Positions 34,749 to 42,867 of a stretch of 64,000 nucleotides of DNA are shown here, in pieces. The notes under the pieces are model-generated. The model saw nothing but the letters and a program-made list of their open reading frames with translations. It searched no databases and was not told the origin of the DNA. How positions within the stretch are numbered: the first letter of the stretch is position 1; each line of letters starts with the position of its first letter. The position numbers were made by a program, and so were the translations under genes. This DNA comes from JACVRW01 sp963820315 (GTDB lineage: Bacteria; Actinomycetota; Thermoleophilia; Solirubrobacterales; Thermoleophilaceae). The DNA lies in NCBI GenBank assembly GCA_963820315.1, contig CAWFZK010000042.1, forward strand, positions 62,001 to 126,000, read 5' to 3'.

Positions 34749-35645
34749 ATGCCAGCAATCGGGATCATCGCCTGCCTCGCCTCCGCGGCCGCGTTCGGCG
34801 CCATGGGGGTCTTCGGAAAGCTCGCCTACGACGAGGGCGCGACCGTCGGCACCCTGCTCGCCACGCGCTTCGTCCTGGCGGCCGCGCTGTTCTGGCTGTT
34901 CGTCGCCTGGTCCGGGGGCGCGCGCGTCCTGCGCGGCCTCTCCGCCCGCGACGTCGGGATCGCGCTCGCGCTCGGAGCCATCGGCTACGGAGCCCAGGCG
35001 GGCGGCTACTTCGCGGCGCTCGAGCGTCTCGACGCGTCGCTGCTGTCGCTACTCGTGTACACGTTCCCGGTCATGGTCACGGTGACCGCCATCGCGCTCG
35101 GGCGCGAGCGCGCCAACCGCCGCACCGCGGGGGCGCTGGCGCTCGCCTCGTCCGGGCTCGTCCTGGTCCTGGCCGGCGCGGCAGCGGGCGCGCTCGACCC
35201 GGTCGGCACCGCGCTCGGGCTCGGCGCGGCCGTCGTCTACACCGGCTACATCCTGATCTCGGAGGGCGTCGCCCTGCGCGTGCGGCCGCTCGCGCTCAGC
35301 ACGCTCGTCTGCACGGGCGCGGCCGCCACGCTGACGGTCGCCGGGCTCGCCGGCGGCGACCTCGACCCGGGGGGCGTCAGCGCCACCGGCTTCGTCTGGC
35401 TCGCGGGCCTCGCGCTCGTCTCGACGGTCGCAGCAGTAACGCTCTTCTTCGCCGGGCTGCGGCGCGTGGGACCGAGCGCCGCCTCGATCCTGTCGACGCT
35501 CGAGCCGGTGGTGACCGTCGCCCTCGCGTTCGCGATCTTCGGCGAGTCGCTCGGGCCCGCGCAGCTGGCAGGCGGCGCGCTCGTGCTGATGGCCGTGATC
35601 GCCGTCCGAGCTCCCACCCGCCGGCCGCTGGAGGTGGCCGCATGA
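34749..35645 (+). CDS. EamA (DMT-superfamily) permease
   Basis: 298 residues forming ten hydrophobic helices in two EamA repeats. First repeat: AFGAMGVFGKLAYDEGATVG and RFVLAAALFWLFVAWSGG; second repeat begins GTALGLGAAVVYTGYILISE and ends STLEPVVTVALAFAIFGESL, a family signature. DMT permeases of this kind export amino acids, nucleosides or drugs; the substrate is unknown. It is divergent from the LysR gene and its stop overlaps the ATG of the SDR gene (ATGA at 35642), so permease and dehydrogenase are coupled and may act on the same metabolite. Confidence 0.9.
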   Translation: MPAIGIIACLASAAAFGAMGVFGKLAYDEGATVGTLLATRFVLAAALFWLFVAWSGGARVLRGLSARDVGIALALGAIGYGAQAGGYFAALERLDASLLSLLVYTFPVMVTVTAIALGRERANRRTAGALALASSGLVLVLAGAAAGALDPVGTALGLGAAVVYTGYILISEGVALRVRPLALSTLVCTGAAATLTVAGLAGGDLDPGGVSATGFVWLAGLALVSTVAAVTLFFAGLRRVGPSAASILSTLEPVVTVALAFAIFGESLGPAQLAGGALVLMAVIAVRAPTRRPLEVAA

Positions 35646-36559
35646 GCGGGCCGCTCGATGGCAAGGTCGCGCTCGTCGCGGGCGCCACGCGCGGGGCCGG
35701 GCGCGGCACCGCCGTCGCGCTCGGCGAGGCCGGCGCCACGGTCTACTGCACGGGGCGCAGCACGCGCGAGCAGCGCTCGGAATACGACCGGCCGGAGACG
35801 ATCGAGGAGACCGCCGAGCTCGTCGAGGCCGCCGGCGGCACCGGCATCGCCGTGCAGGTCGACCATCTCGTGCCTGCCGAGGTCGCCGCGCTCGTCGAGC
35901 GGATCGAGCGCGAGCAGGGTCGCCTGGACGTGCTCGTCAACGACATCTGGGGCGCCGAGCAGCTGTTCGAGTGGGACAAGCCGCTCTGGGAGCACGACCT
36001 GGACAGGGGGTTGCGCACCCTGCGGCTGGCGGTCGACACGCACCTGATCACGAGCCACTTCGCGCTGTCGCTGCTGATCCGCGCGCCCGGCGGGCTCGTC
36101 GTCGAGATGACCGACGGGACGCGCGAGTACAACGAGGCGAACTACCGCGTGTCCGCCTACTACGACCTCGCCAAGGCGTCGGTGCTGCGGCTCGCGTTCG
36201 CCCAGGCCCAGGAGCTCGCACCGCACGGCTGCACCGCCGTTGCGCTCACGCCCGGCTGGCTGCGCTCGGAGATGATGCTCGAGATCTACGGCGTGACGGA
36301 GGACAACTGGCGCGAGGCCACCGGCGGCAATGGGCACTTCGCCGCGATCTCGGAGAGCCCGCGCTTCGTGGGGCGTGCGGTGGCGGCGCTCGCCGCCGAC
36401 CCGGAGCTCCAGACGCGCAACGGCGGATCCTTCTCGTCGGGCGGGCTCGCACGCGAGTACGGCTTCACCGACGTCGACGGCTCACAACCGGACTGCTGGC
36501 GCTACCTGGTCGAGGTGCAGGACAGGGGGCTGCCGGCCGACCCCAGCGGCTATCGCTGA
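35642..36559 (+). CDS. short-chain dehydrogenase/reductase
   Basis: 305 residues. Rossmann motif ALVAGATRGAGRGTAVAL (residues 10-27), NxxG-like VLVNDIWGAE, and an active-site YxxxK in SAYYDLAKASVLRLAF. The C-terminal half is longer than in classical SDRs (about 250 residues) and contains an unusual block with LRSEMMLEIYGVTEDNW and GGSFSSGGLAREYGFTDVDG. Oxidoreductases of this extended type are annotated in many actinobacteria without known substrate. It is coupled to the EamA permease by a 4-base overlap. Confidence 0.85.
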   Translation: MSGPLDGKVALVAGATRGAGRGTAVALGEAGATVYCTGRSTREQRSEYDRPETIEETAELVEAAGGTGIAVQVDHLVPAEVAALVERIEREQGRLDVLVNDIWGAEQLFEWDKPLWEHDLDRGLRTLRLAVDTHLITSHFALSLLIRAPGGLVVEMTDGTREYNEANYRVSAYYDLAKASVLRLAFAQAQELAPHGCTAVALTPGWLRSEMMLEIYGVTEDNWREATGGNGHFAAISESPRFVGRAVAALAADPELQTRNGGSFSSGGLAREYGFTDVDGSQPDCWRYLVEVQDRGLPADPSGYR

Positions 36560-36581
36560 GGGCCGGCCGGCACGGCGGAGG

Positions 36582-37010
36582 TCAGACGAGCGCCTCCTGG
36601 CGCACCTGCGTGAGGCGGAAATGGTTGCCCGACGGGTCGCGGAACCCGGAGTCGATCCCGTAGGGACGCTCCTCGGGCTCTTCGACGAACTCGAGGCCGC
36701 GCTTCTTCAGCGCCTCGACGTCCGCCTGGATGTCGTCGGTGGTGAGGAAGACGGTGCCCGCGAAGCCCTTGGCCATCAGCTCCCGCACCTCCTTCTGTGT
36801 CTCGGGGTCCATCACCGGCGGGCCGGGGATCGCCATCAGCACGATGGCGATGTCCTCCTGGCCGCGCGGGCCGACGGTCAGCCAGCGGAAGTCGCCCATC
36901 TCGGGGAAGGTCGCGTCCACGCGCACCTCCATGCCGAGCTTCTCGGTATAGAAGGCAAGCGCCTCGTCCTGGTCATGGACCCACAGCTGAGCGGTGCTGA
37001 TCTTGATCAT
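36582..37010 (-). CDS. VOC-family (glyoxalase-like) protein
   Basis: 142 residues with two beta-alpha-beta-beta-beta units: AQLWVHDQDEALAFYTEKLG at the N-terminus and VFLTTDDIQADVEALKKRGL plus GIDSGFRDPSGNHFRLTQV in the second half. Metal-site residues appear at the expected positions, including the Glu-bearing strand near DPSGNHF. The family ranges from glyoxalase I to drug-binding proteins; the substrate is unknown. It lies 42 bases downstream of an AraC-type gene on the same strand, and that regulator may control it. A good AAGGAG precedes the ATG. Confidence 0.85.
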   Translation of the reverse strand: MIKISTAQLWVHDQDEALAFYTEKLGMEVRVDATFPEMGDFRWLTVGPRGQEDIAIVLMAIPGPPVMDPETQKEVRELMAKGFAGTVFLTTDDIQADVEALKKRGLEFVEEPEERPYGIDSGFRDPSGNHFRLTQVRQEALV

Positions 37011-37052
37011 CCCGTGTCTCCTTGGGGGTGGAAGTGACTGGCAGGAGACACG

Positions 37053-37493
37053 CTACGGAGCGCGGCCGTCCACGTCTTCTCGAAACGTGCGGTGTTGCGG
37101 GCGCCCGTACGCGCGCAGCACGCAGCTCGGCAGCTGGGCGCGCTGGATCGCGGGCGGAAAGCGGGCCCGATAGGCCGTTGGAGACTCGCCGAAGGTGCCG
37201 GTGAAGCTCGTCGTGAACGAGCCGAGGCTCTGAAGCCCCACCGCGAGGCAGATGTCCGTGACCGAGCGATCCGTGTTGCGCAGCAGCGCGGCCGCCCGCT
37301 CGAGCCGGCGCGTGAGCAGATAGGCGTGCGGCGTCTCCCCGAACACGCGCCGGAACTCGCGGCTGAAATGCGCCCGCGAGAGGCCGGCGGCGCGCGCCAT
37401 GTCGTCCACGTCGAGCGGCTCGAAGTAGCGCGCGTCGGCGAGGTCCTTGGCGCGCAGGAGGTGGCGAGCGGGCGGGACGAAGCTCTGGGCCAT
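37053..37493 (-). CDS. AraC-family regulator (HTH domain only)
   Basis: 146 residues, so only the DNA-binding half of an AraC protein is present, with a short N-terminal extension. Two HTH motifs: VDDMARAAGLSRAHFSREFR and SVTDICLAVGLQSLGSFTTS with the AraC signature around FTGTFGESPTAYR. Single-domain AraC proteins of this size (MarA/SoxS-like) act without a bound ligand. The last 30 residues look like tail sequence (LRAYGRPQHRTF). The partner VOC gene lies downstream in the same direction. Confidence 0.85.
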   Translation of the reverse strand: MAQSFVPPARHLLRAKDLADARYFEPLDVDDMARAAGLSRAHFSREFRRVFGETPHAYLLTRRLERAAALLRNTDRSVTDICLAVGLQSLGSFTTSFTGTFGESPTAYRARFPPAIQRAQLPSCVLRAYGRPQHRTFREDVDGRAP

Positions 37494-37537
37494 CCGTCCG
37501 CCCGACGATAGAGGCGCGCGCTGCGCCGGCGGCGGAA

Positions 37538-37831
37538 CTAGGCCTTCGAGCGCTTGCGTGCGCCCTTGCGACTCGCGGTACTGCGCTTCTTCGCCTTGGC
37601 GCGCCGGGTCCGCGCCGCCTTCTTCGCCGCGGTCTTGCGATCACCACGGCGGAGGTGACCACGCAGCTCGGTCACACCCGCGTCGAGGCGCTCGACGGTG
37701 TCACGCAGCCGCTTCGGCGCGCGGCCGCTCTTCGCCTCTCCGGGCAGTTCCGTCAGCTCGCGGGCGACCTTCTTGCGCACGCCGCTTGAGCGCAAGCGGC
37801 GGTAGAGCTTCTTGTCCTTGACCTTCGCCAT
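37538..37831 (-). CDS. small lysine/arginine-rich basic protein
   Basis: 97 residues, extremely basic. The N-terminal half is a mildly structured helix pair (KDKKLYRRLRSSGVRKKVAR then RLRDTVERLDAGVTELRGHL); the C-terminal 35 residues are Lys/Arg/Ala repeats (KTAAKKAARTRRAKAKKRST and on), resembling the tail of H1-like nucleoid proteins. A role in binding DNA or RNA is inference; I know no defined family. It is a single gene; the nearest upstream sequence has GAGG before the ATG but no clear promoter. Confidence 0.7.
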   Translation of the reverse strand: MAKVKDKKLYRRLRSSGVRKKVARELTELPGEAKSGRAPKRLRDTVERLDAGVTELRGHLRRGDRKTAAKKAARTRRAKAKKRSTASRKGARKRSKA

Positions 37832-37937
37832 CGTGGTCCTCGCTTTCGGGTCCCCCGTGGCTACCCGGCGCGGCTCAAATGAAGCAGCGACGCAGCGAGT
37901 CCAGGTGCGCGCTCTCCGGACCCGCGGAGGCGCGGCG

Positions 37938-37943
37938 TAGGCT
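37938..37943 (+). promoter_or_regulatory. -10 element before the nucleotidyltransferase gene
   Basis: TAGGCT ends 6 bases before ATG 37950, so a leaderless transcript is predicted. No -35 element or ribosome binding site is visible. Confidence 0.4.
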
Positions 37944-37949
37944 GCGGCG

Positions 37950-38690
37950 ATGCGCTCCCTGCCCGCAGCGGTCGCACGAGTGGCGAGCGAGCTCGCCGGA
38001 CTGCCGGGTGCGGTCGCCGTGGCACTGGGCGGCTCGCGGGCGACGGGGACTCACCGCCCCGACAGCGACTGGGACCTCGGCGTCTACTACCGAGACTCGC
38101 TCGATCCCGAGGCCGTCCGAGCGCTCGGGCACCCCGGCTACGTGTCGGATCTGGGCGAGTGGGGGCCGATCGTCAACGGCGGCGCCTGGCTGACCGTCGA
38201 CGGCATCGCGATCGACGTGCTCTTCCGCGACCTCGGCGTGGTCGAGCGCTGGCTTGACGATGCCGAGCGGGGCCGCTTCGAGGTGCTCCTTCAGAACGGC
38301 TACATCGTCGGCGCGCCGACCTACGTCCCCGTCGGCGAGCTTGCGATCAACCGGCCGCTGAGCGGCGAGCTGCCGCGGCCGGATTACCCCGAGCCGCTTG
38401 CGGACGCGGCCGTCGAACGCTGGCGCGGGCGGGCCTCGGTGTCGCTCATGTTCGCGCGCATGCACGCCGGCGCCGCGGACCGGGTGTGCTGCGCGGGCAT
38501 GCTCGCCGGGGCGGTCCTCTGCGAGGCCCACGCGCGGCTCGCCGCGCGAGGCGAGTGGGTGCTGAACGAGAAGCGCCTCGTCGAGCGCGCCGGGCTGGAC
38601 GAGGTGCAACCGCTGCTGGGTGAGCGGGGCGCCGAGGCTGTCGACGCGGTCGCTGCCGCGCTGGGGGTCGAGCCGCTAAGCGTGCGCTAG
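37950..38690 (+). CDS. nucleotidyltransferase-domain protein (MNT/AadA-like)
   Basis: 246 residues. The active site is present: AVALGGSRATGTHRPDSDWD gives GGS followed by DxD (Asp37-Ser-Asp39 region), with a third acidic residue in GIAIDVLFRDLGVV. A helical C-terminal domain of about 120 residues follows. Family members transfer an AMP (or other NMP) to small molecules, tRNA or toxin partners; MNT-type antitoxins are shorter and paired with HEPN proteins, which are not found here. The substrate is unknown. It is convergent with and overlaps by 4 bases the TfoX-like gene. Confidence 0.8.
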   Translation: MRSLPAAVARVASELAGLPGAVAVALGGSRATGTHRPDSDWDLGVYYRDSLDPEAVRALGHPGYVSDLGEWGPIVNGGAWLTVDGIAIDVLFRDLGVVERWLDDAERGRFEVLLQNGYIVGAPTYVPVGELAINRPLSGELPRPDYPEPLADAAVERWRGRASVSLMFARMHAGAADRVCCAGMLAGAVLCEAHARLAARGEWVLNEKRLVERAGLDEVQPLLGERGAEAVDAVAAALGVEPLSVR

Positions 38691-39022
38691 CTCTTCGGCG
38701 GGAGCGAGGCCGCGAAGCGCGTGCCGCGACTCACCCAGGCGGCGAGCTCGCGCTTGCGGCCGAGCTCCTCCGGAGCGACGAACACCCAGCCCTTCATCTG
38801 CCGGCTGCCCATCTCCATCGGGCTCGTGCCGGGCCGCTCGAGGGCCTCGTCGAACGCGTCGGGGCCGACCCGCACGAGCAGCCCGCCACGCGACGAGACC
38901 GCGACGGCGAGGTTGCCGTGTAGGAGAAAGGACAGGCCGCCGAACATGCGCTGCTCTGTCAGCCCCGCCTCGCCGGCGAGGAGGTCACGCACGCGCTCCG
39001 CGAGCCGCTCGTCGTAGGCCAC
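38687..39022 (-). CDS. TfoX N-terminal domain protein
   Basis: 111 residues matching the TfoX/Sxy N-terminal domain: DERLAERVRDLLAGEAGLTE then QRMFGGLSFLLHGNLAVAVS and VRVGPDAFDEALERPG, ending with the conserved MKGWVFVAPEEL region. In proteobacteria the domain is part of the competence regulator Sxy; single-domain actinobacterial forms have no known function. The frame extends to 39463 within the TetR gene; GTG 39022 begins the domain and is preferred. The nearest gene upstream on this strand is the TetR gene, 22 bases away. Confidence 0.85.
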   Translation of the reverse strand: MAYDERLAERVRDLLAGEAGLTEQRMFGGLSFLLHGNLAVAVSSRGGLLVRVGPDAFDEALERPGTSPMEMGSRQMKGWVFVAPEELGRKRELAAWVSRGTRFAASLPPKS

Positions 39023-39044
39023 GTCCCGAACGCTAGCGCCGCGC

Positions 39045-39713
39045 TCAGACCGCCAGCGACTCGATCCGCGCGCTGATCGCCCGCTCGGCGCGGTCGAAGA
39101 CGGCCGGGTCGTGCATGAGCTGGAAGTGCTGGTGGGCGGCCGCGCCGAGGGCATCGAGCTCGAACGCGATCTGCTCTTCCTCGACCGTCGGATCGATGTC
39201 GCCCGCCTCCTGCGCCTTGCGGACCTCGCGCGTGAGAAACGCCAGGAACTCGCGCGCGTCCTGCGTGACCACCTCGCGCACCTTGCTGTCCGGCCGGCCG
39301 TCGAACTCCGCCTTGACCGAGTGGAAGAAGCAGCCACCCGCGAAGACCTGGTCGCGGTAGTACTGCAGCCAGTCGTGCAGCAGCGCCTCGAGCCGGGCGC
39401 GGCCGCGCGGCAGATGGCGGGACGGCTTGACGACGCGATCGACGAAGCGCCTGCGCGCCGCATCGATCGTCGCGAGCTGGAGCTCCTCCTTCGAGCCGAA
39501 GTGCGCGAACAGGCCGCTCTTGCTCATCCCGAGCTCGGACGCGAGCGTCCCGATCGTCAGGCCCTCGAGCCCGTTGACGGATGCCAGGTCGGCGGCGGCC
39601 TGCAGGATCGACTCGCGCGTCCGGTTGCCGCGCCGGCGGCGGCCGTCGGCATGCTCGCCGACCGCGTCCGGGTCGGCGACCGCCAGCGTCTCGAGATCGT
39701 CGGGCGTGGTCAT
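39045..39713 (-). CDS. TetR-family transcriptional regulator
   Basis: 222 residues. The HTH (residues ~30-75) reads ESILQAAADLASVNGLEGLT then IGTLASELGMSKSGLFAHFG, the TetR core with the GLFAHF end. The C-terminal domain is helical and resembles TetR_C proteins with a large ligand pocket (FAGGCFFHSVKAEFDGRP). ATG 39713 is chosen: the frame continues to 39809, but that part would read through the operators. The divergent SGNH hydrolase gene starts at 39808, and the intervening 94 bases contain two strong operator repeats. It likely represses itself and that gene. Confidence 0.9.
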   Translation of the reverse strand: MTTPDDLETLAVADPDAVGEHADGRRRRGNRTRESILQAAADLASVNGLEGLTIGTLASELGMSKSGLFAHFGSKEELQLATIDAARRRFVDRVVKPSRHLPRGRARLEALLHDWLQYYRDQVFAGGCFFHSVKAEFDGRPDSKVREVVTQDAREFLAFLTREVRKAQEAGDIDPTVEEEQIAFELDALGAAAHQHFQLMHDPAVFDRAERAISARIESLAV

Positions 39714-39725
39714 TTCGTGAAGAAA

Positions 39726-39769
39726 GTAGCACGACCGTTCGTACTGTGCTACAAAGTACGACCGATCGT
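39726..39769. promoter_or_regulatory. tandem TetR operators
   Basis: Two near-identical 12-base elements, ACGACCGTTCGT (39731-39742) and ACGACCGATCGT (39758-39769), lie 27 bases apart; each is an imperfect inverted repeat. In addition GTAGCAC (39726-39732) and GTGCTAC (39746-39752) form a nested inverted repeat around the first copy. They sit between the divergent TetR and SGNH hydrolase genes. Confidence 0.65.
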
Positions 39770-39807
39770 GCTTTTTGTTTGCACACCCGAAGGAGCGCAG
39801 GAAGGAC

Positions 39808-40488
39808 ATGACCTACCTCACGCGCGAGCCCCACGTACTGCCGTTCACCCACCACGTGCCGATGTTGCGGGGCGCGCCCTGGCGGCGCATCGCCGTGCTC
39901 GGCGACAGCATCGCCGAGGGGGTGCGCGAGCCGCATGACGGCTTCCGCGACCTCTCCTGGATCGAGCGCATCGTCGAGCCGCTCGCCGCGGTCGCGCCCG
40001 GCCTGACGGTGATGAACCTGGGGCAGCGCGACCTGCGCGCGGCCGAGGTGCGCGAGCTGCAGCTGCCGGCGGCGCTCCGCTTCCGGCCCGACCTGGCCAT
40101 CGTCGCGGCCGGCGGCAACGACGCGCTGCGGCGCTCGTTCTCGCCCGAGCGCGTGGCGGACGAGCTGGACGCGATCGTGGCCCCGCTGCGCGAGGCGGGC
40201 GCCGACCTCCTGATGCTCGAGCTGATGGACATCGTCGCGTCCGGGCTGATCCCGCCAGAGCACGCGGCCGCACTCGACGAGCGGATGAGCGGACTGGCGC
40301 AGGCAACACGCGAGGTCGCCGCACGCCACGGCGCGATGCTCGTTGAGATGCGCGGACACCCGATTTCCGCCGATCAGGGCGTGTACGCGAGCGACCGGCT
40401 GCACCTGAACGCCCGCGGGCACGCGATCGTCGCGAGCGAGGCGATCAAGGTGATGGGCGACTCCCTGCACGCGAGGGTCGCGGCATGA
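39808..40488 (+). CDS. SGNH/GDSL-family hydrolase (lipase/esterase-like)
   Basis: 226 residues with all four SGNH blocks: IAVLGDSIAEGVREP (Ser of block I), VMNLGQRDLRAAEV (Gly/Arg block II region), AIVAAGGNDALRRSF (Asn of block III) and DRLHLNARGHAIVA (Asp and His of block V). There is no signal peptide. These are serine hydrolases acting on esters or acetylated sugars; the substrate is unknown. GGAAGG precedes ATG 39808; the in-frame ATG at 39775 lies in the leader. It is controlled in all likelihood by the divergent TetR. Its stop overlaps the next small ORF (ATGA at 40485). Confidence 0.9.
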   Translation: MTYLTREPHVLPFTHHVPMLRGAPWRRIAVLGDSIAEGVREPHDGFRDLSWIERIVEPLAAVAPGLTVMNLGQRDLRAAEVRELQLPAALRFRPDLAIVAAGGNDALRRSFSPERVADELDAIVAPLREAGADLLMLELMDIVASGLIPPEHAAALDERMSGLAQATREVAARHGAMLVEMRGHPISADQGVYASDRLHLNARGHAIVASEAIKVMGDSLHARVAA

Positions 40489-40709
40489 GCGTCTCGCGCC
40501 TCGTCCCGGAGCTGACGATCGAGCTCTCGCTGGAGGAGATCCTCGAGGACCTCTGCTGGCCGAACCCGCCGCCCGGGCGCTGGCGCCTGGACGCCGGCGG
40601 CTACCCCCCGAACGGGCGCCCGACCGTGAGCGCGCGCCGAAGCGGCTCGTCGAGATCGAGGAAGCGTTCGTCCGGCTCGACGCCCAGGGCGTCCAGCATC
40701 GTGCTGTAG
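40485..40709 (+). CDS. small ORF coupled to the SGNH hydrolase gene
   Basis: 74 residues. The first 40 (SVSRLVPELTIELSLEEILE, then CWPNPPPGRWRLDAGG) look like real coding sequence and begin with a stop/start overlap (ATGA). The last 35 residues overlap the 3' end of the carboxymuconolactone-type gene on the other strand and are low-complexity (Ser/Arg-rich). The natural end may be earlier, or the 3' end may have been altered. I recognise no family. Low confidence. Confidence 0.35.
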   Translation: MSVSRLVPELTIELSLEEILEDLCWPNPPPGRWRLDAGGYPPNGRPTVSARRSGSSRSRKRSSGSTPRASSIVL

Positions 40710-41188
40710 AAGCAGCGTGCGGAGGCGGCGGCCACGACGTCGAGGACGTCGCGGTCGCTGAGGCCGAGCGCGCGCAGCCGATCGACGTCCTCCCGAGTCA
40801 CAGTGGTGGCGTCGCCGGCGACCTTCTCAGCGAGGTCCATGACGGCGACGTCGACCTCGTCGAGGCCCGCGTGGCGGTGGTCGGCGACGACGTCGAGCAG
40901 CTGCTCGTCGGACATGAACCGGTCCGCGAGCACCGAGCCGTGCGCGAGCGCGCAGTACGAGGACCGCAGCCGGCGCGCGGCCGCGAGCGTCACCAGCTCG
41001 TAGCGGCGCAGGTCCATGTCGCCCTTGACAGCGTCCAGCAGTCCCCGCCAGGCGGCGTATAGCTCGGGGTGGAGCGAGAACGCGCGCGTGTAGTTGGGCA
41101 CCCGACCCTGCGCGTCGCGATCGGCGTCGTAGAGCTGCACGACCGGCTCCGGAGCGCCGGACTCTGGAACGGTCTCGATGAAGGTCAT
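40601..41188 (-). CDS. carboxymuconolactone decarboxylase/AhpD-like protein
   Basis: 195 residues of the AhpD-like helical fold: the central motif LVTLAAARRLRSSYCALAHG carries the conserved Cys and His but lacks the first Cys of the usual CxxC pair, so classical disulfide chemistry is in doubt. Surrounding helices LLDAVKGDMDLRRYELVTLA and LSDRDVLDVVAAASARCFYS fit the family. Members are peroxidase-linked or of unknown activity. It starts at ATG 41188; the divergent AI-2E-type permease begins at 41231. Confidence 0.85.
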   Translation of the reverse strand: MTFIETVPESGAPEPVVQLYDADRDAQGRVPNYTRAFSLHPELYAAWRGLLDAVKGDMDLRRYELVTLAAARRLRSSYCALAHGSVLADRFMSDEQLLDVVADHRHAGLDEVDVAVMDLAEKVAGDATTVTREDVDRLRALGLSDRDVLDVVAAASARCFYSTMLDALGVEPDERFLDLDEPLRRALTVGRPFGG

Positions 41189-41230
41189 CGCTGGAGCCTA
41201 CGTCCGGGCGGCCCGCGAGCATGCCCCCGT

Positions 41231-42325
41231 ATGAGCGCCCGGCCGGATGAGGCTCTGGGCGGCGCCGAGATCCCGCCCAAGCGCGTCGAGATCGTCGTCT
41301 CGGGTCTGACGGTCTTGAAGGCGGCGATCATCGCTCTGGGCGTCTACCTTGCGATCGTCGCGAGCGAGGTGCTGCTCACGATCGGGCTGGCTTTCGTGTT
41401 CGCGCTCGGCCTAGATCCGCTCGTCGGCTGGTTCACCCGTCGCGGCGTCGGCCGCGGCAAGGCGTCGCTGCTGGTCTTCGGCCTGCTCTTCCTGATCGCC
41501 GCCGTGATCGTGATCTGGGCCGCTGTGCCGCTCTGGAACGAGGTGCGCCATCTCACCGGCGACCTACCGAGCTACATGAGCGATCTCCAGGACGAGCCGC
41601 TGTTCAAGGAGCTCGACGAGCACACCGACGTTGCGAACAAGGCCGAGGACCTCGCCAAGAACATCGCGGACAAGATCCCTGAGGCGGCGAGCTCCTTGCT
41701 CGGGATCACGGGCGCGCTCGTCGGGACCGTCCTGAGCGTCGTGACGCTCGTGTTCCTCACGCTGTTCCTGCTGATCGGGCTGCCCGACCTCAAGCGCGGC
41801 GCGCTCGCGCTGCTGCCGCCGCAGGAGGCGGCTCGCGTCGAACGGCTGATGAAGGAGGTCACGGAGACGATCTCCTACTCGCTTGTCGGCAACCTCGCGA
41901 TCTCGGTGATCGCGGGAACGGTCGTCGGCGTGACGGCGGTGATCATCGGGGCGCCCTTCCCGGTCGTGCTCGCGCTGATCGTCGGACTGTTCGACCTGAT
42001 CCCCCAGATCGGCTCGATGATCGCCGCGATCATCGTCGTGCTGATCACGCTCGCCGGCTCGGGAGTGGCGGACGCGGTGATCATGCTGCTCGTGATCCTC
42101 GTCTACCAGCAGATCGAGAACTACGTGATCCAGCCGCTCGTATACCGGCGAGCGGTCTCGCTGTCGGGCTTCGCCACGATCGCAGTGGTGCTGGCAGGTG
42201 GTGCGTTGCTCGGGGTGATCGGCGCCATCCTGGCCGTCCCGGTCGCGGCGTCGATCAAGGTCGTGGTGGCGGACCTCACCGCGGCCCGGCGCGCCCGCAT
42301 GGCAGAGCTCAGGGGAGCGGGCTAA
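41231..42325 (+). CDS. AI-2E-family permease (PerM/YdiK-like)
   Basis: 364 residues with about eight membrane helices. Signatures: EVLLTIGLAFVFALGLDPLV near residue 45, a ~90-residue loop with DLPSYMSDLQDEPLFKELDE, and the C-terminal GLFDLIPQIGSMIAAIIVVL and QQIENYVIQPLVYRRAVSLS, which is the hallmark of the family. Members are transporters or Na+/H+ antiporter-like proteins; AI-2 export is shown only for a few. ATG 41231 is the family-consistent start. It is divergent from the AhpD-like gene. Confidence 0.9.
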   Translation: MSARPDEALGGAEIPPKRVEIVVSGLTVLKAAIIALGVYLAIVASEVLLTIGLAFVFALGLDPLVGWFTRRGVGRGKASLLVFGLLFLIAAVIVIWAAVPLWNEVRHLTGDLPSYMSDLQDEPLFKELDEHTDVANKAEDLAKNIADKIPEAASSLLGITGALVGTVLSVVTLVFLTLFLLIGLPDLKRGALALLPPQEAARVERLMKEVTETISYSLVGNLAISVIAGTVVGVTAVIIGAPFPVVLALIVGLFDLIPQIGSMIAAIIVVLITLAGSGVADAVIMLLVILVYQQIENYVIQPLVYRRAVSLSGFATIAVVLAGGALLGVIGAILAVPVAASIKVVVADLTAARRARMAELRGAG

Positions 42326-42395
42326 AGCAGGATCTGACCGCCCGAGCGACGAACCCCGCCCTTGGACATTCGCGGCGGTCAATCGAGGAGGCTTC

Positions 42396-42813
42396 ATGGC
42401 TACTCAGGGGCAGTACCCGGGCGATAACGAGCCCGTTTCCGGCTGGGCTGTCGGCGGGGTCACCTTCGCCGCCTGCGTTCTCATACTTGATCGGGTTCTT
42501 CCAGGTGATCGCAGGGCTCGTGGCGATCATCGACGACAGCTTCTACGTCGTCACGCAGAACTACACCTTCGATCTCGACACGAGCGCGTGGGGCTGGATC
42601 CACCTGCTGATCGGCATCCTGCTCGTGATCACCGGCTTCGGGCTCTTCAACCGTTCCGCCTGGGCGGGCTACACCGCGATCTTCCTCGCGATGCTGAGCG
42701 CCCTGGCGAACTTCTTCTTCATCCCGTACTACCCGTTCTGGGCGATCCTCCTGATCGCGCTGGACGTCTGGGTGATCTGGGCGCTCACGCGGCCCGGCGC
42801 CGTCCGGACCTAG
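42396..42813 (+). pseudogene. DUF7144-like membrane protein, one frameshift
   Basis: Two frames encode a small tetraspan protein: GWAVGGVTFAACVL, then YLIGFFQVIAGLVAIIDDSF, HLLIGILLVITGFGLFNRSA, GYTAIFLAMLSALANFFFIP and WAILLIALDVWVIWALTRPG. Removing one base near 42483 gives 138 residues. The pattern (four helices, with DDSFYVVTQNYTFDLDTSAW after the first) matches a widespread actinobacterial family of unknown function (DUF7144). CGAGGAGG precedes the ATG. A hairpin terminator follows at 42827. Confidence 0.7.
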
Positions 42814-42826
42814 CTCATATCTCACA

Positions 42827-42850
42827 GCGGCCCGCCGCCCGGCGGGCCGC
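42827..42850 (+). terminator. GC-rich hairpin after the DUF7144-like gene
   Basis: GCGGCCCGCC (42827-42836) pairs with GGCGGGCCGC (42841-42850) over a four-base loop, 14 bases after the stop codon at 42813. There is no U-tract, as in many actinobacterial terminators. It overlaps the region where the -35 element of the next gene would be. Confidence 0.5.
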
Positions 42851-42854
42851 GCTG

Positions 42855-42860
42855 TACCTT
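42855..42860 (+). promoter_or_regulatory. -10 element before the second LAL regulator
   Basis: TACCTT ends 7 bases before GTG 42868, predicting a leaderless transcript. The GC hairpin at 42827-42850 occupies the usual -35 position. Confidence 0.4.
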
Positions 42861-42867
42861 GCGGGGC

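Noticed and set aside
37950..38690. Possible MNT antitoxin of a HEPN/MNT toxin-antitoxin pair
   Set aside because: The protein is too long (246 residues) and no HEPN gene is adjacent; the neighbour is TfoX-like.
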